NCBI GenBank assembly: GCA_009192285.1
Contig: CM018606.1
Location: 2,346,081-2,410,080, forward strand
Length of the DNA stretch: 64,000 nucleotides
Source of the DNA: Morchella semilibera
Lineage: Eukaryota > Ascomycota > Pezizomycetes > Pezizales > Morchellaceae
Direction of reading: 5' to 3'
The notes under the pieces were generated by a model. That model saw only the letters and a program-made list of their open reading frames with translations. It did not search any database and was not told where the DNA came from. A program made the translations under genes and the position numbers. Shown one piece after another: positions 1 to 16,200 of this stretch. The number at the start of each line of letters is the position of its first letter. Position 1 is the first letter of the stretch.

Positions 1-1053
1 GTTGGCAGAAAGAGGCTTTGATATATAGATATAATTAGAACACATACCATCGTTCCCTACCCAGCGAGTTCACCACGTGCACCCATCGAGCGTGGCACCC
101 AATTCCCACCCAAACATCTCTTAGCTACAGCTTTAGCGGCCATCATTTGCGTGTGAAAGGACCTCACACTCGGTAGGTAGTGAACCCGCTTGGTGGGGGG
201 AATGATGGTATCAGTGCTATTATCGACACTATTACCACATCCATGTAATACAGGCCTGCGAAGCCACAGCTCGCGATCGGTCATAACGAGAGGCGTCTCG
301 ATGGTTGTTTTAATCAGGAAAAAAGTTCCTATGGATCTTGGCTCAGGTCAGATGGTTCCATATGAAACTCTTCGACATCTGTGCGTGCTTCCCGTCGCGT
401 CCCGCCCCGGGAGGATATTATCTAGAAGGTCCGGCCGACCGCCCTCTTATTTTTATAGTCTAACCCGATATAAATACAACTACAGGCTCCCAAAGTCGGT
501 ACTCGAGAAGGTGCAGGTCTCCCGAGGGAGTAAGCTTTGATATACCCTCATAAACTATACTACAGGGTGGAATTTCAATTCAAGATTCATCGGGTGTCCG
601 ATCAGTGATCTCAGGTACCGTAGTTAGGTTTGGCCTACTAGTGCGTTATGCATGATTGATATCTAACCCCATTTCTTATATAAAGCTCTAGCTAAACTGT
701 GGTATTTTATAGCAACCCCTAGAATAACAGAACCAGACTATGTTGAAAGTCCGTACTCCTTTCATCCCCGAAACCAGAAACCGCCCAAATGCCACCCAAA
801 TGTCCCAAACCTAGGTATACAGTATAAAAACCACAGATCCCCGTAAAAATGAAAACAAAATCCCGCAAAAAGACCGAACACCGAATAGATGAATACCGAG
901 TGGGTCTAAAACAGAAAAGGAAAGAGAGGAAGAGAGAGAAAAACAATAAAACAAGATGTCCAGAAATCTAATCTGATTATTACTAAAAGAAAACAAACCC
1001 GAATGCTGCATGTTTACCACTTGCTTACATTCTCTAGGTCTTGGTTTTCTTGC
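1..1053. other. Gene-free window edge and 3' flank of GCV2
   Basis: No frame here resembles a known protein. The two short open frames (57-284 minus, 190-540 plus) lack recognisable motifs and are unlike the coding sequence nearby. The right part, about 700-1053, must contain the 3' UTR of GCV2, which is read toward the left edge. A gene running off the left edge cannot be excluded. Confidence 0.5.
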
Positions 1054-4000
1054 TTATTCATGCTCCTCGACGGGAACACACGAACAGAACAAGTTGAGAT
1101 CACCGTATGCTAATATCTAGTTAGCGCTCATGAAAATAAAGAGGGAAAAGTGGCTAAAGGGTTGAAGGAACTCACAATCATCCACTCGGGTAACAGTGGC
1201 CCAGAACTTCCTATCCTTCAGATATGGCAATGGATATGCGGCCATCTCTCTGGTATAAGGCCTCTCCCATTCACCCACCAATAGATCCTTTTGTGTGTGT
1301 GGAGAGTTCTTGAGAATATTGCACTCCTTGGGCATCTCACCCTTCTCAATAGCAGCAATTTCTCCCCTGATTTTGATCAATGCATCACAGAACCTGTCAA
1401 GCTCCTGAAGGTTCTCCGACTCGGTGGGCTCAATCATAAGGGTTCCGGATACTGGCCATGACATGGTAGGTGCGTGGAAACCATAATCCTGGAGACGCTT
1501 GGCAATATCAATGACTTCAATTCCACAAGTATCCTTGAAGTTACGGACATCAAGAATGAACTCATGAGCACATCTGTCCTTGGAGTTTGTATATAGAATC
1601 TTGTAGTGAGGAGCGAGGCGGGCAGCCATGTAGTTAGCGTTAAGCATGGTAATTTTTGTAGCGTGAGTGAGGCCACGAGCTCCCATCATCTTAATGTATG
1701 ACCAGGTAATTGGCAAGATACTTGCAGATCCCCAAGGTGCTGCTGAGATAGGTGCAATTGCCTGCTCTCCGCCGGTTTTGATGAGTGGATGTCCGGGCAG
1801 GAATGGTGCAAGGTGAGACTTGACACCAATTGGCCCAACACCAGGTCCTCCACCTCCGTGAGGAATGCAGAATGTTTTGTGCAAGTTCAAGTGGCAAACA
1901 TCTGCACCGATCTCTCCAGGGCTGCAAAGGCCAACCTGAGCGTTCATGTTTGCTCCGTCCATATAGACCTGTCCACCATGAGAGTGGATAATCTCACATG
2001 CCTTCTTGACACCAGGCTCAAATACACCATATGTGCTAGGGTATGTGACCATGAACGCACCAAGGGAGTCTTTGTATTTCTCAGCCTTGGCTTCGAGATC
2101 TGCCATATCCAAGTTACCGGTTTTCGAGTCGCACTTAACAGTAACAACCTTCATTCCAGCCATAGATGCCGAAGCAGGATTGGTTCCATGGGCAGATTGT
2201 GGGATAATACAGATATCACGATGTCCCTGGCCAGTTGACTTGAGGTACTCACGGATAACGCGAAGACCGGCGAATTCACCCTGCGCTCCAGAATTAGGTT
2301 GTAGGGAAACCGCATCGAAACCAGTAATGTCAGCCAAGTCCGCCTCAAGTTCATCAAGCATCTGCTTGTAACCTTGAGCCTGCTCAACTGGGGCAAATGG
2401 ATGCAGAGAGTTAAATTCGGGCCATGAAATTGGGATCATTTCGGTTGTTGCGTTTAATTTCATTGTGCAAGATCCGAGAGGAATCATAGAGTTGGCCAAC
2501 GATAAATCCTTAGATTGAAGGTGATGGAGATATCTCAACATCTCAGTCTCTGAGTGATGGCTGTTGAAGACCGGGTGTTGGAGGTACTTGGAGGTTCTAG
2601 CAAATGCCTGAGGAACAGCAGTACGTACTCCAGGTGCGATTTCTAGGTCCTCGGCAATCTCGGTCAACATTTCATTCCACTTGAGCCTCCCGGGGATTCT
2701 ATCCGCAAATGCAGACATGGCCGCCAAGATATCTTCGAGATCCTGAGATGAAACAGTCTCATCCATGGATATTGCGACCTTCTCTTGGTCTAGAACTCTC
2801 AAGTTGATACCATACCACTCCTCAACCTTAGCCACCGTATCTGCAGCGTCCTTGACCTTTACAACAACGGTATCAAAGTATCCACCCTCGGCTTTTGATC
2901 CGCCGTTGACCTCGAATCCTAGTCTGGAAAGCCCCTCCTCCAGAACTCTAGCCATTCCATACACCCTCTCAGCAATGGCCTTCAATCCTACTGGCCCGTG
3001 ATACACAGCATACATGGCACTCATGTTTGCCAACAATGCTTGCGCGGTACAGATGTTGCTAGTAGCCTTTTCACGACGAATGTGTTGTTCTCTGGTTTGT
3101 AGTGAGAGGCGGTACGCTGGATCGCCCAAACGGTCCCTCGAGACACCGATCAATCTACCTGGCATCTTACGCTTGCCCTTGTCCGAAGTGGCGAAAAACG
3201 CGGCATGAGGACCACCGTAACCAAGTGGGACACCAAACCTCTGGGCATTTCCAAATGCGATGTCAGCACCGAATTCGCCAGGGGGCTTCAACATAGTCAG
3301 AGCAAGCAAATCTGTAGCCGCTGACAAGGTTGCCCCGAACTTATGCGCAGTGTCAGCAACTTTTGAGTAGTCATTAATCGACCCATCAGTTGCCGGGTAT
3401 TGAATAAGAACACCAATAAGATCCTCGCCGACGGTCTCTATAGCGGCAATATCGAGGGCATCACCAACTTGAACCTTAATTCCAAATCCCTCGGCACGGG
3501 AGTACAAAGCCGCAATGGTTTGTGGGTGGACCTTGTTATCAACAAAAAAGGTCTTGTTGGGGCGTTTTTGGCGGGACATTGGGAGAAGACCCAGGGACAT
3601 GGTCATCGCCTCAGAAGCGGCTGTGGCTTCGTCGAGGACGGAGGCATTGGCAATTTCAAGGCCAGTAAGGTCAGTTACGACAGTCTGGAAATTAATGAGA
3701 GATTCAAGACGCCCTTTAAGAATACTATGAGTCAACAGACTTTCCCTCCACCAAGAGACTCGGGGAAGACCCGTATAATTAGATGAAACTCACCTTGAGA
3801 AATCTCAGGTTGATATGGGGTGTAGCTAGTGTACCATTCTGGACTCTCCAATACATTTCTTTGAATCACTGCTGGAGTCTTAGTTCCATAGTAGCCACAC
3901 CCGATGTATGTCCTCCTCAACTTGTTCTTGCTCGCAATCCCTCGAAGTCTCTCCAAAAGCTGACTCTCGCTCAAACCATTCTCAGGCTGGACCTTAAGTG

Positions 4001-4361
4001 CCCTTTCAGAGAGGATATTATCAGGGACCACATCCCGAACGAATGCGTCTAGAGAATCATATCCAAGTGCTGCAAGCATTTTTTTGGTTTCTGCCACATT
4101 GGGGCCGATATGGCGCCTTTGGAAGGTATCGAGTGGCTCAAATATCGACACATTGACAGGCTTTTCGGTCTCAGTAATAGTTGTGCTGGAGTAGGTACGC
4201 TTCTGGATCTTGGGAATTGTAAGAGCAGCAGTGGCGACGAAACGGGTATGAGGTATTGCGGCAGGGCGAAAATGAGATTTTGTGCTTGGAATTTTAGTCA
4301 AAGCAGGTGAGGAAAATAGCCTTCGCGAGACCACTAGACGACGCATTGCTAACGAAGACAT
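1054..4361 (-). CDS. GCV2: Glycine dehydrogenase (decarboxylating), P-protein of the glycine cleavage system, mitochondrial
   Basis: The PLP-dependent P-protein decarboxylates glycine and passes the aminomethyl group to the lipoyl H-protein in the mitochondrial matrix. Three exons on the minus strand: 4361-3794, 3713-1176 and 1109-1054, giving 1053 residues, the usual eukaryotic length. Introns are 80 and 66 bp, both starting GTGAGT, the second with a CTAAC branch site. The N-terminus is rich in Arg and Ser, as in a mitochondrial presequence, and is followed by the family signature FQRRHIGPN. The PLP lysine lies in NLHKTF at about residue 802, followed by the glycine-rich IPHGGGGPG. The last exon supplies the conserved end after TRVDD ([18 protein letters not shown]); without it the frame runs on into unrelated residues. 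Domain integrity looks complete. Confidence 0.97.
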
Positions 4362-6925
4362 TGTTGTCCTTGCCTTCAGTTGCGATGAATTTTTTGTGTT
4401 GGGTTTCTTATCGTGAGACCTGATAACAAAATGAGCTTAAACTAAATCGGGAGTTTATTTGGATAACGAAGAAAAAAATCCATCACAAACCTTGATGCTG
4501 AATTTTTCTATGCTTTACCGAAAGCTCTGAGAATTTGGGAATAAGAGCTAGAAATTTCGGCTCTAATGAGTAAGGAAATAGTAAAAACAGGCAATTCTAA
4601 AAACTGTCAGTGATGTAACAAATATTTTCTGCGAGAGGCCGTGAGTAGCCGAGGTAGAGAGGTAAACCAGTCGCGGCACGATGCGATGCAATAGTAGCGT
4701 CCCTGAACGTCACAACGATGCGGACGTTGTCGAGTCAAGGAAAACCACCCAACCAGGGACCAGCGAATAAAGTGATAGGAAATTTGCCACAACCCGACAA
4801 GAGATATGGTGAGAGTGGTAAAAGGGAGAAGAGGGGACGACAAAGAGGAAGAAAGGGGGAAATACGTACAAGAGGAATGTAAAGGTAAACTCTAATTGTA
4901 CGAGGTGGAGGCGTAGTGCTAGCGGCCGTGATGACTCCCGCGATAGCAGTCCAGGTTGGCGATAAAGGGATGCCGGTAATACGGTATTGCTCGGCCTGGG
5001 GCTAATCGGTAGAATGGAAGACAAGAAAGGAAATCCAAGTAACCCTTATTTGATTTGTTTTCTCCCCTTCTCTGGAATTACTATTACTATGAATATTGTA
5101 CTCCCGAGCTTGTAAACAGCTTGACCGAGGCCTGGGGGAGATACCAGCTTTAAAAGAGTCAGTAGAGCACAGGTGAATATCTATATCAACCTTCTAACTT
5201 CCGCTTTCGCCTCCGAGTGTCTTCTCCTTTCTTTCCACGACATATCAAGATACCATACACGTATGTAGTCTTCTGACAGCTTATCTCCCAAATTCGATCC
5301 TCCTTTGGGACCGTCCCTTATCACGGCGTGCTGGCAGGATGTATGTACTCAAGCACCGACATTCTATATCCTGGAACACGCACATCCGGCTTGAACCCTG
5401 TATCTGCATCGTGGAATGGTCCCTGAGACTATTTTCGCGATACACCCGTTCTTTGTGGAAGCACGATGCTTCTACGTATGAAGGCGTTGACCAAGTACCA
5501 CTAGGATTGCGGGTAGGTGTTCGAACGCCCTCGGAAAAATAGTGGTGTCGTGAGGTAAAAATATGCATAATTCGATACTCCTAGTCGTCGCTCTAGCCCG
5601 TCGCCCACCAAAATAGTAAGCCGTTGCGGGTCGCGCGAAGGAGAGTCAGTACCACAGTATCGTTGGGATTCCATAGGTAGAGAGTATTTACCAGCAGGTG
5701 CTCCCTGCATTGTGCGTGAGGAGTGTCGTGAGTAACCATCGTGAACTCAGAAATTCTAGCTAACGGTGTGGTTGTCTAGAGTTATGGATTTTTTCCAGTA
5801 CTGCATTAGGAACCATTTGCAGCAAATTTCAACCTTTGCTTTTTTTTCTGCTGCAGAAAAATCTAACGTTTAATGCCTAGACTTTGCTTTTTCTTCTGGG
5901 TACATTGCAACCCACTATGACGGTTTAACTGCACGCACATACTCTATGCGCCAACTCGAGTGGCTTCTGTTTCCAGATGCTCATCTTTAAAACTCGGCAC
6001 CCTTTACATAATATAACGACTCTTTATAAGGTCCTATGGTAACGCATCGCGCGGGAACCTGATCCGGGAGTTCGAATTCAAAATCAAGCGGTAGTTTGGA
6101 ATTTCCCTCCAAAGTCCAAACCCCGTTAATTTGAGGTTAATTGTGTTTGTGGTAGACTTAAAGAAATGTGTTAGTAGGTGCAGTGATCCGCTTTTAAACG
6201 CCACTTACCGCTTTTAATTCCTGATATTACTAAATACCAAGCAACATTTGCCGTCATCCAACTATAACCCGAGAAACCCTTCACATAAAACCGACAACAC
6301 GTTTATTCCGGTCCGATGCTGAATACTAAAAGATAAACCAATAAGATGATTTTTTGATCTCTATCTCTAGATACCTCCCCCCCATCCTCCTCCCGGTACG
6401 TAGAAAGCGCCCTCCATAACAACCCAGCCCCAACACCAACGTACAACAGTAATAATAGTAACAGTATTGATATAGTAGTAGCTGTGGTAGCCTAATAATC
6501 TACTCCACTAACCAAAGATCGCAGACCATCTGCCCATCATCATCCTCTCTCTTCGTCCTGATATGCCAATACATTTCTTGATCCAATCAAACTGCCAAGT
6601 CCAACCGGCCTAACCTTGCTTAACACATAAAACTCGGTAGGAAAAAGAAATGAAAGTATGAATAAGAAATTAGATTTCCAGAGGCAAGAGAGAGAGAACT
6701 TAGAATAACGTGATAGAACGGAAGAATGGGAACAGTTGAGAAAAATGGGGAGAAAAGAAAAAGGATAACAGGAAAAAAAAGGAAAGAATCTCCATAGCCC
6801 CGAACAAAGAGAAAATCATATCCTACCCTCTCCCACCACACCAAATAAAAGACTAGGAGGAACAAACCCCAACAGATGAAAAGAAAGAACACCGAAATGC
6901 GATATGAATGCAATAAAATGAACAT
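4362..6925. other. Intergenic: GCV2 promoter and 5' UTR, SRPK 3' flank
   Basis: About 2.5 kb with no supportable gene. Next to GCV2 there is a probable 5'-UTR intron on the minus strand at 4420-4490 (AAG before GTTTGT, and a pyrimidine-rich TTATCAG acceptor), seen from consensus only. Short frames between 4600 and 5710 match nothing I know. The stretch 6300-6925 is A-rich when read on the plus strand and likely holds the 3' UTR of the kinase gene to its right. Confidence 0.5.
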
Positions 6926-9260
<2,335 letters not shown>

Positions 9261-12200
9261 GCTGTGAACTCGTTAATGCGATTTCTTCGACTCTTTTTTC
9301 CTTTATTTTCTTTTTTTTCTTCTACTTTTTTTTTTTATTCTTTGAGAATATGAGGTAGATGGTGTCCTTTTTTAACTTTTACTCCGTTTCCGCTGTGGGT
9401 CGAGGGTCTTTTTCTCGGAGGATGGCCAAAGGAAACTTTTTTCTTGGAAGGGGAGACCGTGGTATTGTTAATCGGGTTGAGTGGCCCGCGAGGGGTTTTA
9501 GAGGTGGGGGGGTTGGAAGTGTGGTTGTGGGAACGGGGCAAGGTGAGGGAATGGACCTTGGCGGTTATGGAGCTAGTATAGGTAGACGATATGCTGTTTT
9601 ATGCCTGTGCTGCTGAGCAACTTATACAGCAACAGCAGTTAGAGGATTAACTGAATGTACGAATGTATGAATTCGAATATTCGAGATTGTGTGGATGCGT
9701 GAATGCGCGGATGCGAGTTATGTATCTTGCAGGCGAAGGGAAACGCCAGAACAAGAACACAGGGTATTAGGTATTCTGGGAAGCAACAGATTCGGAGAAA
9801 AAGGAAGAATAGGACTGAGACTTGGTTGATTGGGGATGATGGAAGGGGGGGGGGGGTACAAACAACAACCAGAACGGACAGGTAGGAGGGATGGAGAAAA
9901 AAGCAGAGAGAGAGGGAAGGATGGATGATGGATGAATGGACGGTTGTTGTGGTTGACAAGAGTCTACCTACAAGAACGCCTGTGAGTTCATTCTAGACTT
10001 ACCATGTATTAATATCTACTGGACCAACAGCAGAGCAGGTTTTCATATCTCTTCCAACGTCCTACAGCTAGCTTGATTTCAGTTTCAATTTTTTTTTATT
10101 TTTTGTACGCCCCCCCCCCTTTTTTTTTTTAAACGCTCTCTCTTTCAATCGTCTGGAGTTTGTGCGGGTTACTCTTGTACCCCCTCCTCTTCCTCTTCGG
10201 CGGCGCTCTTCCCCTCGTATGTTCCGTTGTCGTCTCCCGCTTACTCGTTCCCACCAAAACTGGTCGTCGATCGTTGGACACTGCGTCTGTCTCTTCCAAA
10301 TTGGGTAGAGGCAAAATCACTGGCAGCCTCTCAGAAACACAAGGTCAGGATCAAAACGGAGAATAACCCTTTCACACCTAAAAAGAACGAAGAGAGGGGA
10401 GAGGGTTTCCAAGGAAGGGGGCAAATATAAATATTACAATTCGACAAAAAAAAAAAGATTACGGCGGACCTGTCGGTTGCACAGCCAACGAGCGGTCTGG
10501 TTTGGTATGTGCACCTGAATTTTTTTTACCTCAAAAACCCTCCTATCAATCGAAGACTCAGGGTTGGCCACACTTTACGGATGTACGATATGCGAGCGAC
10601 CTCAGTCGTTAAAGGGGGCCCGGGGATATTAACCGCAATGTTAATGTTGATGTTCACATCTCACCGCATAAGAGGCACAGGTGAAGATCACATACATATA
10701 TGTTTTAGAACAAAGGTAGGAGATATACAATGGTAACAAAAAAAAAAAAAAAAAGAGGCACGATAGAGTTATAATGCAACGCACCGGCAACCTGGTGGGG
10801 ACAATTACTGCCTTGGAGCCGCCCTGGATTGTGCTATTCGCCTGAGTACCCATGGAACAGTACTTGGGAAGCGCTTGCACATACATAAACACAAGGTGAC
10901 CCGGTCAAGAGGGGAATTCTACATATGAGGACGCATGCAACCCCTCAGCAAGAACAGAGCTAGGTATCGAAGAACAAGGGAAAAGTCCGAAAAGACAAGT
11001 TCCCCCCCCCATCACTTCGTACTCCACACGGCGCATCACGGACCCAGAAACAAAAGGAAAAACCCCTCCTCCTCCTTCCTTCGCCCCTTCCTTCTCCTCT
11101 CCCTTCCTCCAATCGTTGGATCACGGGCATCTAATAGCCGCCCTGCCTTGCTATTCGAAAATCAGAAATGACATTACTTACCTACAACCTACCTGCCTGC
11201 CTGCCCCCATGGCGACTCCTATGTAGAGAGCAATAAGCAGCCTTCAATATAAACATATCGATCCCAGAACATGGGAAAATGTTATTAATAACCGATGTTC
11301 GGATCTGGAACTGAGGCTTCGCTTGTCATGCTCACTTGAGAATGCCCTGCCAAGTCGGTTATATGACTACAAGCAAGCTACAATTGCATCATCAAGCAGC
11401 GCTGAAACACCTGATGCAGCTGCTCTGGCTGGTGCTGTGGCTTGAGATCCTTGCAAAAGGTTACTGTTTCTCAAACCAGCCTCAGCATTCGGGCTCGAGT
11501 GTCGTCGAGTCTAGAATAGAGGATTCGAGGATCCGAAATCATGTGAGGGGAAATGGTGGGTTACACAAAGAATTCGGTCTTAGAGGTGGGAGACGTCGGG
11601 GCTCGTCTCCGGTCTTGGTCCGGAAAACAAACATGCTTGATTGGATATCACGAGTTAAGTTAATCCGTATGTTTAAAACCCCCTCTTAGGGGGAACACTC
11701 ATCATATTTCTTGGTTTTTATGTCACGATGTGAGAAAATTAGACATCTTTCATGACTTTTGGAGCTAGCACCGAAGCGCTCCAATATGCGTCAAAGATAA
11801 CAGACCCTTGCTATCGCACCCCCCCCCCCGGGGGATTGTCGGTCATGGATTCTCACTCGTCGGGAGGGAGAGATTTCAAAACCACCCAGGCGTTGTTCTC
11901 AGATCCCAAGATCGCGAGATGTCAAAAGATCGGAGAGTTCTTGATCAACAGCTCGGTAGACTCAACGCCCAAAAAAATAATATATAAGAAAGAAAAAAAA
12001 AGGGTAAATTCACTCTGCAGCAGCAGCAATATAGCGGCAAATCCCGCCGCATTAGCACCCCCCCCCCGTATCTGGAAGGGATTACTGCAGCTCTCCCGTA
12101 CCTTAAAAAAAAAAAACCTACTACCTTGATTCTGGGGGGGTCGATATTCTTAACCTGGTTTTTGCGCCGCTCAAGGTAACCCTTCTGTATATATCCATCC

Positions 12201-13274
12201 TAGAGCGCCCTTCATCCCTACATACCCCCAGCCTGAACCCCTGGCTAGCTATGTAGCTTAATGGTTCTAGAACGGCACCGTTTGAGAAGGGCAAGGCCCT
12301 CAATCCTAACTGCGACTCCCTGGGGTTTTTCCGGCTGTATATATGAACCTCGGGTTAAATACCTGCCTCACGTCCACTGAGTTGCCCCCCCCCAATGCGC
12401 ACATATAAAATACGTACAAGTCCATGCAACGCGGATCCACCATCGTAGCTCTGGCCAGATCTCTGAGTTTTGTAGAACAAGCACCGTGGCATCTGGCTAA
12501 AATAGCTGCATGCACCCCCATTCCTGTGATTGGAGCGCCCTAGATCTGGGTGTGCCCAGAACACGGGGACTGGGGCATACGGATGTAGATCTGACCGGCC
12601 CAATAGTAGGCGGGGCCGCTCATGCCCCCAGGCATAGCTTAAGCAAAGGTCAAGATAACTACTAGTAGTATTATTATATACACAGGTAAACAATAAAGCA
12701 ACCCTCTCTCGAAAAAAACAAAAAGGAATCGCCCATCTAGACCTGATACTCCGAAGCAAACAAGATAACTACTTAGTGGTATTACCACCAGATACATACA
12801 ATGTAGATAAACAAAACGCAACCCCCCCTCTAGCTCTCTCTCCCCCCAAAAAGGAACCACCCAATAGAGTATACGTATAGAACGAAAGCAAACACACCCT
12901 GTTGCGTTCGTTCTTGCCATGGCATAGATATAGATATAGCAACCCCCCAGGCTAAGCAACATATATGTATGTATATGTATAGAGCACCAAACCGCGCGGG
13001 TCAGACCAGACCGCAACACCGCAACCACGGCCAATGATCGTTCAGCCCGCCCAGGCAGGCAGGTAAGCAAGCTAGGTGGTGAACGTATGATGATGTATAT
13101 AAACTACACCCACCTGTTTCTAGCTACATAACCAAGCAAGCCTGCACTACATTAATCCACGGACACAGTCCGTCCTCCCCAACCAACGAGAGTCAAGAAA
13201 AGAAAAAAAAGAAGAAGAAAGAAACCACAAAATTCAAAACACCGTCCACCCCCCACAAAACACCCCCACCCCCA
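9261..13274. other. Gene-free intergenic region rich in homopolymer tracts
   Basis: Four kilobases without a recognisable gene. It holds the 5' leader of the SRPK gene (left) and the 3' flank of the golgin gene (right), runs of 10-12 G or C (9845-9856, 10110-10119, 11819-11829, 12058-12067), A/T runs, and a diverged tandem duplication at 12651-12892. The open frames at 9335-9541 (minus), 11336-11689 (plus), 11752-12129 (plus) and 12639-13070 (minus) have no family resemblance. The first has a Ser/Pro/Lys-rich composition but cannot be spliced in frame to the kinase. Confidence 0.5.
12651..12892. repeat. Diverged tandem duplication, two units of about 110 and 132 bp
   Basis: Unit 1 (12651-12760) and unit 2 (12761-12892) both begin CAAGATAACTACT and share, in order, a TAGTGGTATTA-like block, an ATAAACAA/TAAACAATA block, a GCAACCC block, CTCTCTC, AAAAAGGAA, a CACCCA/CGCCCA block, and a final GAAGCAAAC/GAAAGCAAAC. 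Differences are substitutions and small indels. No coding function is evident. Confidence 0.7.
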
Positions 13275-16200
13275 CTACGAATTCCTCAGCGCCGCCACAG
13301 CCGCCGTCCACTTCTGCTCATCCCTCCTATCAAACTTGAGGAGCATGCCGAGTACGGGCACGAGCTGCATCTGCGTGCGCTTCTCCTTCTGCTCCAGCAG
13401 CTGCAGGAACACGTTCTTCAGGTAGTCTGTGTTTACGGCGTCGCCGCCCGACAGCGACGAGCGCGACGAGTCGGCCGATGTGCGCGCCCTGGCCGCGGAC
13501 GTGGGGCTGGTGATGCCCTTGTTGGTGCTGGCGGTGCGCGTGGCGCGGTGGTCGTCTTGGAGGGCCTGGTGCTGTGGGTTAGTAAGAGGGTGTGTGTGCT
13601 AAGGGGGAGGGGAGGGTACCTTGTGTGTCTTTAGTAGCTTGTCGTGCTTTGCTTGGAGCTCCTCGAGCTCCTTCCGTGTCTCTGTCTTCTGGCGTTCGAT
13701 CTCGCGCACCTGCCCGTCTGTCTGGTCGAGTGTGTCCCTCATGCTTCCCAGCGCCCGCTTCGTCTCCTCAAACTCCCTGCTTATCCGCTCCACCTCCGCC
13801 TCTAGCTTTGCCCTCCCCTCCTTGGCGGCGCCCAGCTCCCGCTCTGCGGCCTCCTGCGCCTCCTCCGCCCTCTTGGCCCCCTTCTCGGCATCCCTAACCC
13901 TATCCCGCAACTCCTCAATCTCCCTTGCCCGGCGGCGGCCCACCGTCGCCGCCTCCTCCTCCGCCTTATCGCGCTCGTCCAGCGCCGCCTCCAAACGCTC
14001 CTTCATCTCTCTCGCGCGCGCCTCCTGCCGCGCCTCCACATCGCCCAGCAGCCTCCGCATCGTCTCGGCCTCGCGCGTCCGCTCCGCCAGCAGCCGCTGC
14101 GTCTCCGCAAGGTCCTCCTCAACAGACTCGCACTTCTCCGCCGCCTCCTTCATCTGCTGCGCCAGCTCGCCCGTCTGGCTGCGCATCGCCCCGACCATCT
14201 CCTGCGCGCCCGCATACTGCCCCGCCTTCTGCTCGAGCTCCTCCGTGAGCGCCGCGCGCTCGTTGCGCAGCGCCTGCATGTCGGCCTCGAGGGCCGCGAG
14301 CTTGGTCCTCGCCGCGGCGAGCTCGTCCGCGCTGCGGGCGTGCTCCTTGGCCGCCTTCTGCTTGTCGTCCTCGGTGGCGCGGAGGGCCTTCTGCGCCGCG
14401 CGGGTGGCGTCTTCGGCCGTGACGCGGCGCGACGCTTCGTCGCGTACCTTCTGCCGCGACTTGTCTAGCTCCGTGTCCTTGTCGGCGAGCTTCTTTGTGA
14501 GTGCTGCCGTCTCGGACTTGAGGTCGCGCTCGAGGCGCTGCAGCTCGGCGAGTTTTTGGTTGGCCGTGTTTTTGGCGGCGGTGAGTGTTGCGACTTCGGC
14601 GCGTAGGGCCGTCAGTTCCGGGAGGGCTTTGTCGTGCGCGGCGCGCAGATCGGCGAGCTCTTTGGCGCGGGTGTCGGCGAGCTGCTGGGAGGCGGCGAGG
14701 TCGGACTCGAGGGTGCTGGCGGTGGCCTTGAGGGAGTCGTGCTCGGTCTTGAGGGAATCGTGCTCGGTCTTTAGTGTGCAATTCTCAGACTTGAGGGCAT
14801 CATGCTCAGTCTTGAGGGTCTCATGCTCCGTCTTGAGGGCACCATGCACCGTCTGCAACTCAGCATGCGCCCCCTCCTTCAGCGCCTTAGCCTCCACCTC
14901 GGCCGCCTCCAGCTCCTCAATCCTCGTCTTCACGCCCAGCAGCTCCATCGTCTTCTCCTTCAGCTCATCCTTCGCATCCGTCAGGTCCCCGCCCAGGTTC
15001 ACCAGATCGTCGCGCAGCGACTCAATCTCCTCCCGCATCGACTCCGTATCCCCCACCTTCTTCTTGAGCTGGGCGATGAGCGCGTCCTGCCTCTCGACCT
15101 CGGCCTCCTTGTCCGCAAGCCGCTGCTCGATCGCCGACGCCTCCGCGCGCAGCGAGTCAAGCTCCTTGCTGTCCGTGGCCTGCAGCTCGGCGATCAGCGA
15201 CGCCTTCTCGGACAGCTGCTGCTCGAGCGCCGCCAGCTCCGCCTGCAGGTTCGTGATGATTGCGCTGGCAGTGTATGTCCCGGCGGTTGCTGCTGCAGCG
15301 GGCTCCGGGTCGTCCTCGACCATCTCGCTCTCCTTGATCGTCGACTCCTCGCCCTTGACCGAGCCGTCGACGGACGCCGCCGCTGCCGCCGCGCCCTTGC
15401 CCTTGTTCTTCCTCTTCTTGTTCTTCTTCTTGCCGCCCGCGCCCGTGGTTGGGGTGGTGGGCGTGGCGGGCGTGGCGGGCGTGGCGGGTTCGCCGCCCTC
15501 CTGCTGGGCGTTGTCCAGGCGCCGCTGGGCCTGCTCGAGCCGGGCCTCCAGGTCTGCCACCGTGCGCTCCAGCATCGTCTTTGCCTCGCGCAGCTCCAGC
15601 GCGTCGCGGCTGTACGTGACCATGTTTCGCATCTTCTCCGCGTGCTCCTTGAGCTTCGCCTCGAGACCCTCGATGTATGTCTGCTTCTGCGCAATCTCCT
15701 TCTGGATCTGGGCAACGTGGGCGGCGCCGGCCTGCGCGGCCTTCTCGGTGGCCGCGAGCTTCTCCGACTTGGCGTTGAGCGCCGCGGTCATGGCCGTCAG
15801 GTGCTGCAGCTTCTGCGTGAGCTCGGTGGTGCGCGTCTCGACGGAGGCGGCGGCGGCGGAGGCCGTGGCGAGCTTGACGGCCGCGGAGGCCTCGGTGGTT
15901 TGTGCGGCTTTGAGCTGGGCTTCGGCGGCTTTGGTCTTTTCGGCGGCGGCTTGGGCCTGTTCCTCTGCGGCTTTGAGCTTCTCGGCGGCGAGCCTTGTCT
16001 GGTCCTCGGCGGTCTTTCTCAGCTCCGCCACCTCCTTCTCCAGTGTCTCTGCCTTCGCCTTGGCCTCGTCCGTCTCCTTCCCCTTTGCCGCCGCCGTCTC
16101 TCTTAGCCCCTCCAGGTCCCTCTGCGCCTCCTCCACCCCCTTCCTCATCCCCTCGACCGCCTCCTCCGCGACCCTTCTGGCGCCCTTCTCCTCCTCGAGC

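Noticed and set aside
1105-1175. Reading GCV2 as ending in the long exon (stop at 1117)
   Set aside because: The last 20 or so residues of that reading are unlike the family, while a GTGAGT donor and CTAAC-CTAG acceptor lead to the conserved C-terminus in a short last exon.
4607-5024. Two overlapping minus-strand frames upstream of GCV2, as a possible small gene
   Set aside because: Neither product has a motif or conserved look, and they overlap in different frames with no preference.
9335-9541. 68-codon Ser/Pro/Lys-rich minus-strand frame upstream of SRPK, as a possible first exon
   Set aside because: The only nearby donor (GGA before GTAAAA) joined to the acceptor before the kinase's first ATG does not keep the frame. 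It may lie in the 5' UTR.
12246-12302. tRNA-like stretch with an A-box match (TAGCTTAATGG)
   Set aside because: There is no B box (GGTTCRANYCC) at the right distance and the arms do not pair as a cloverleaf. The apparent stem is a short local palindrome.
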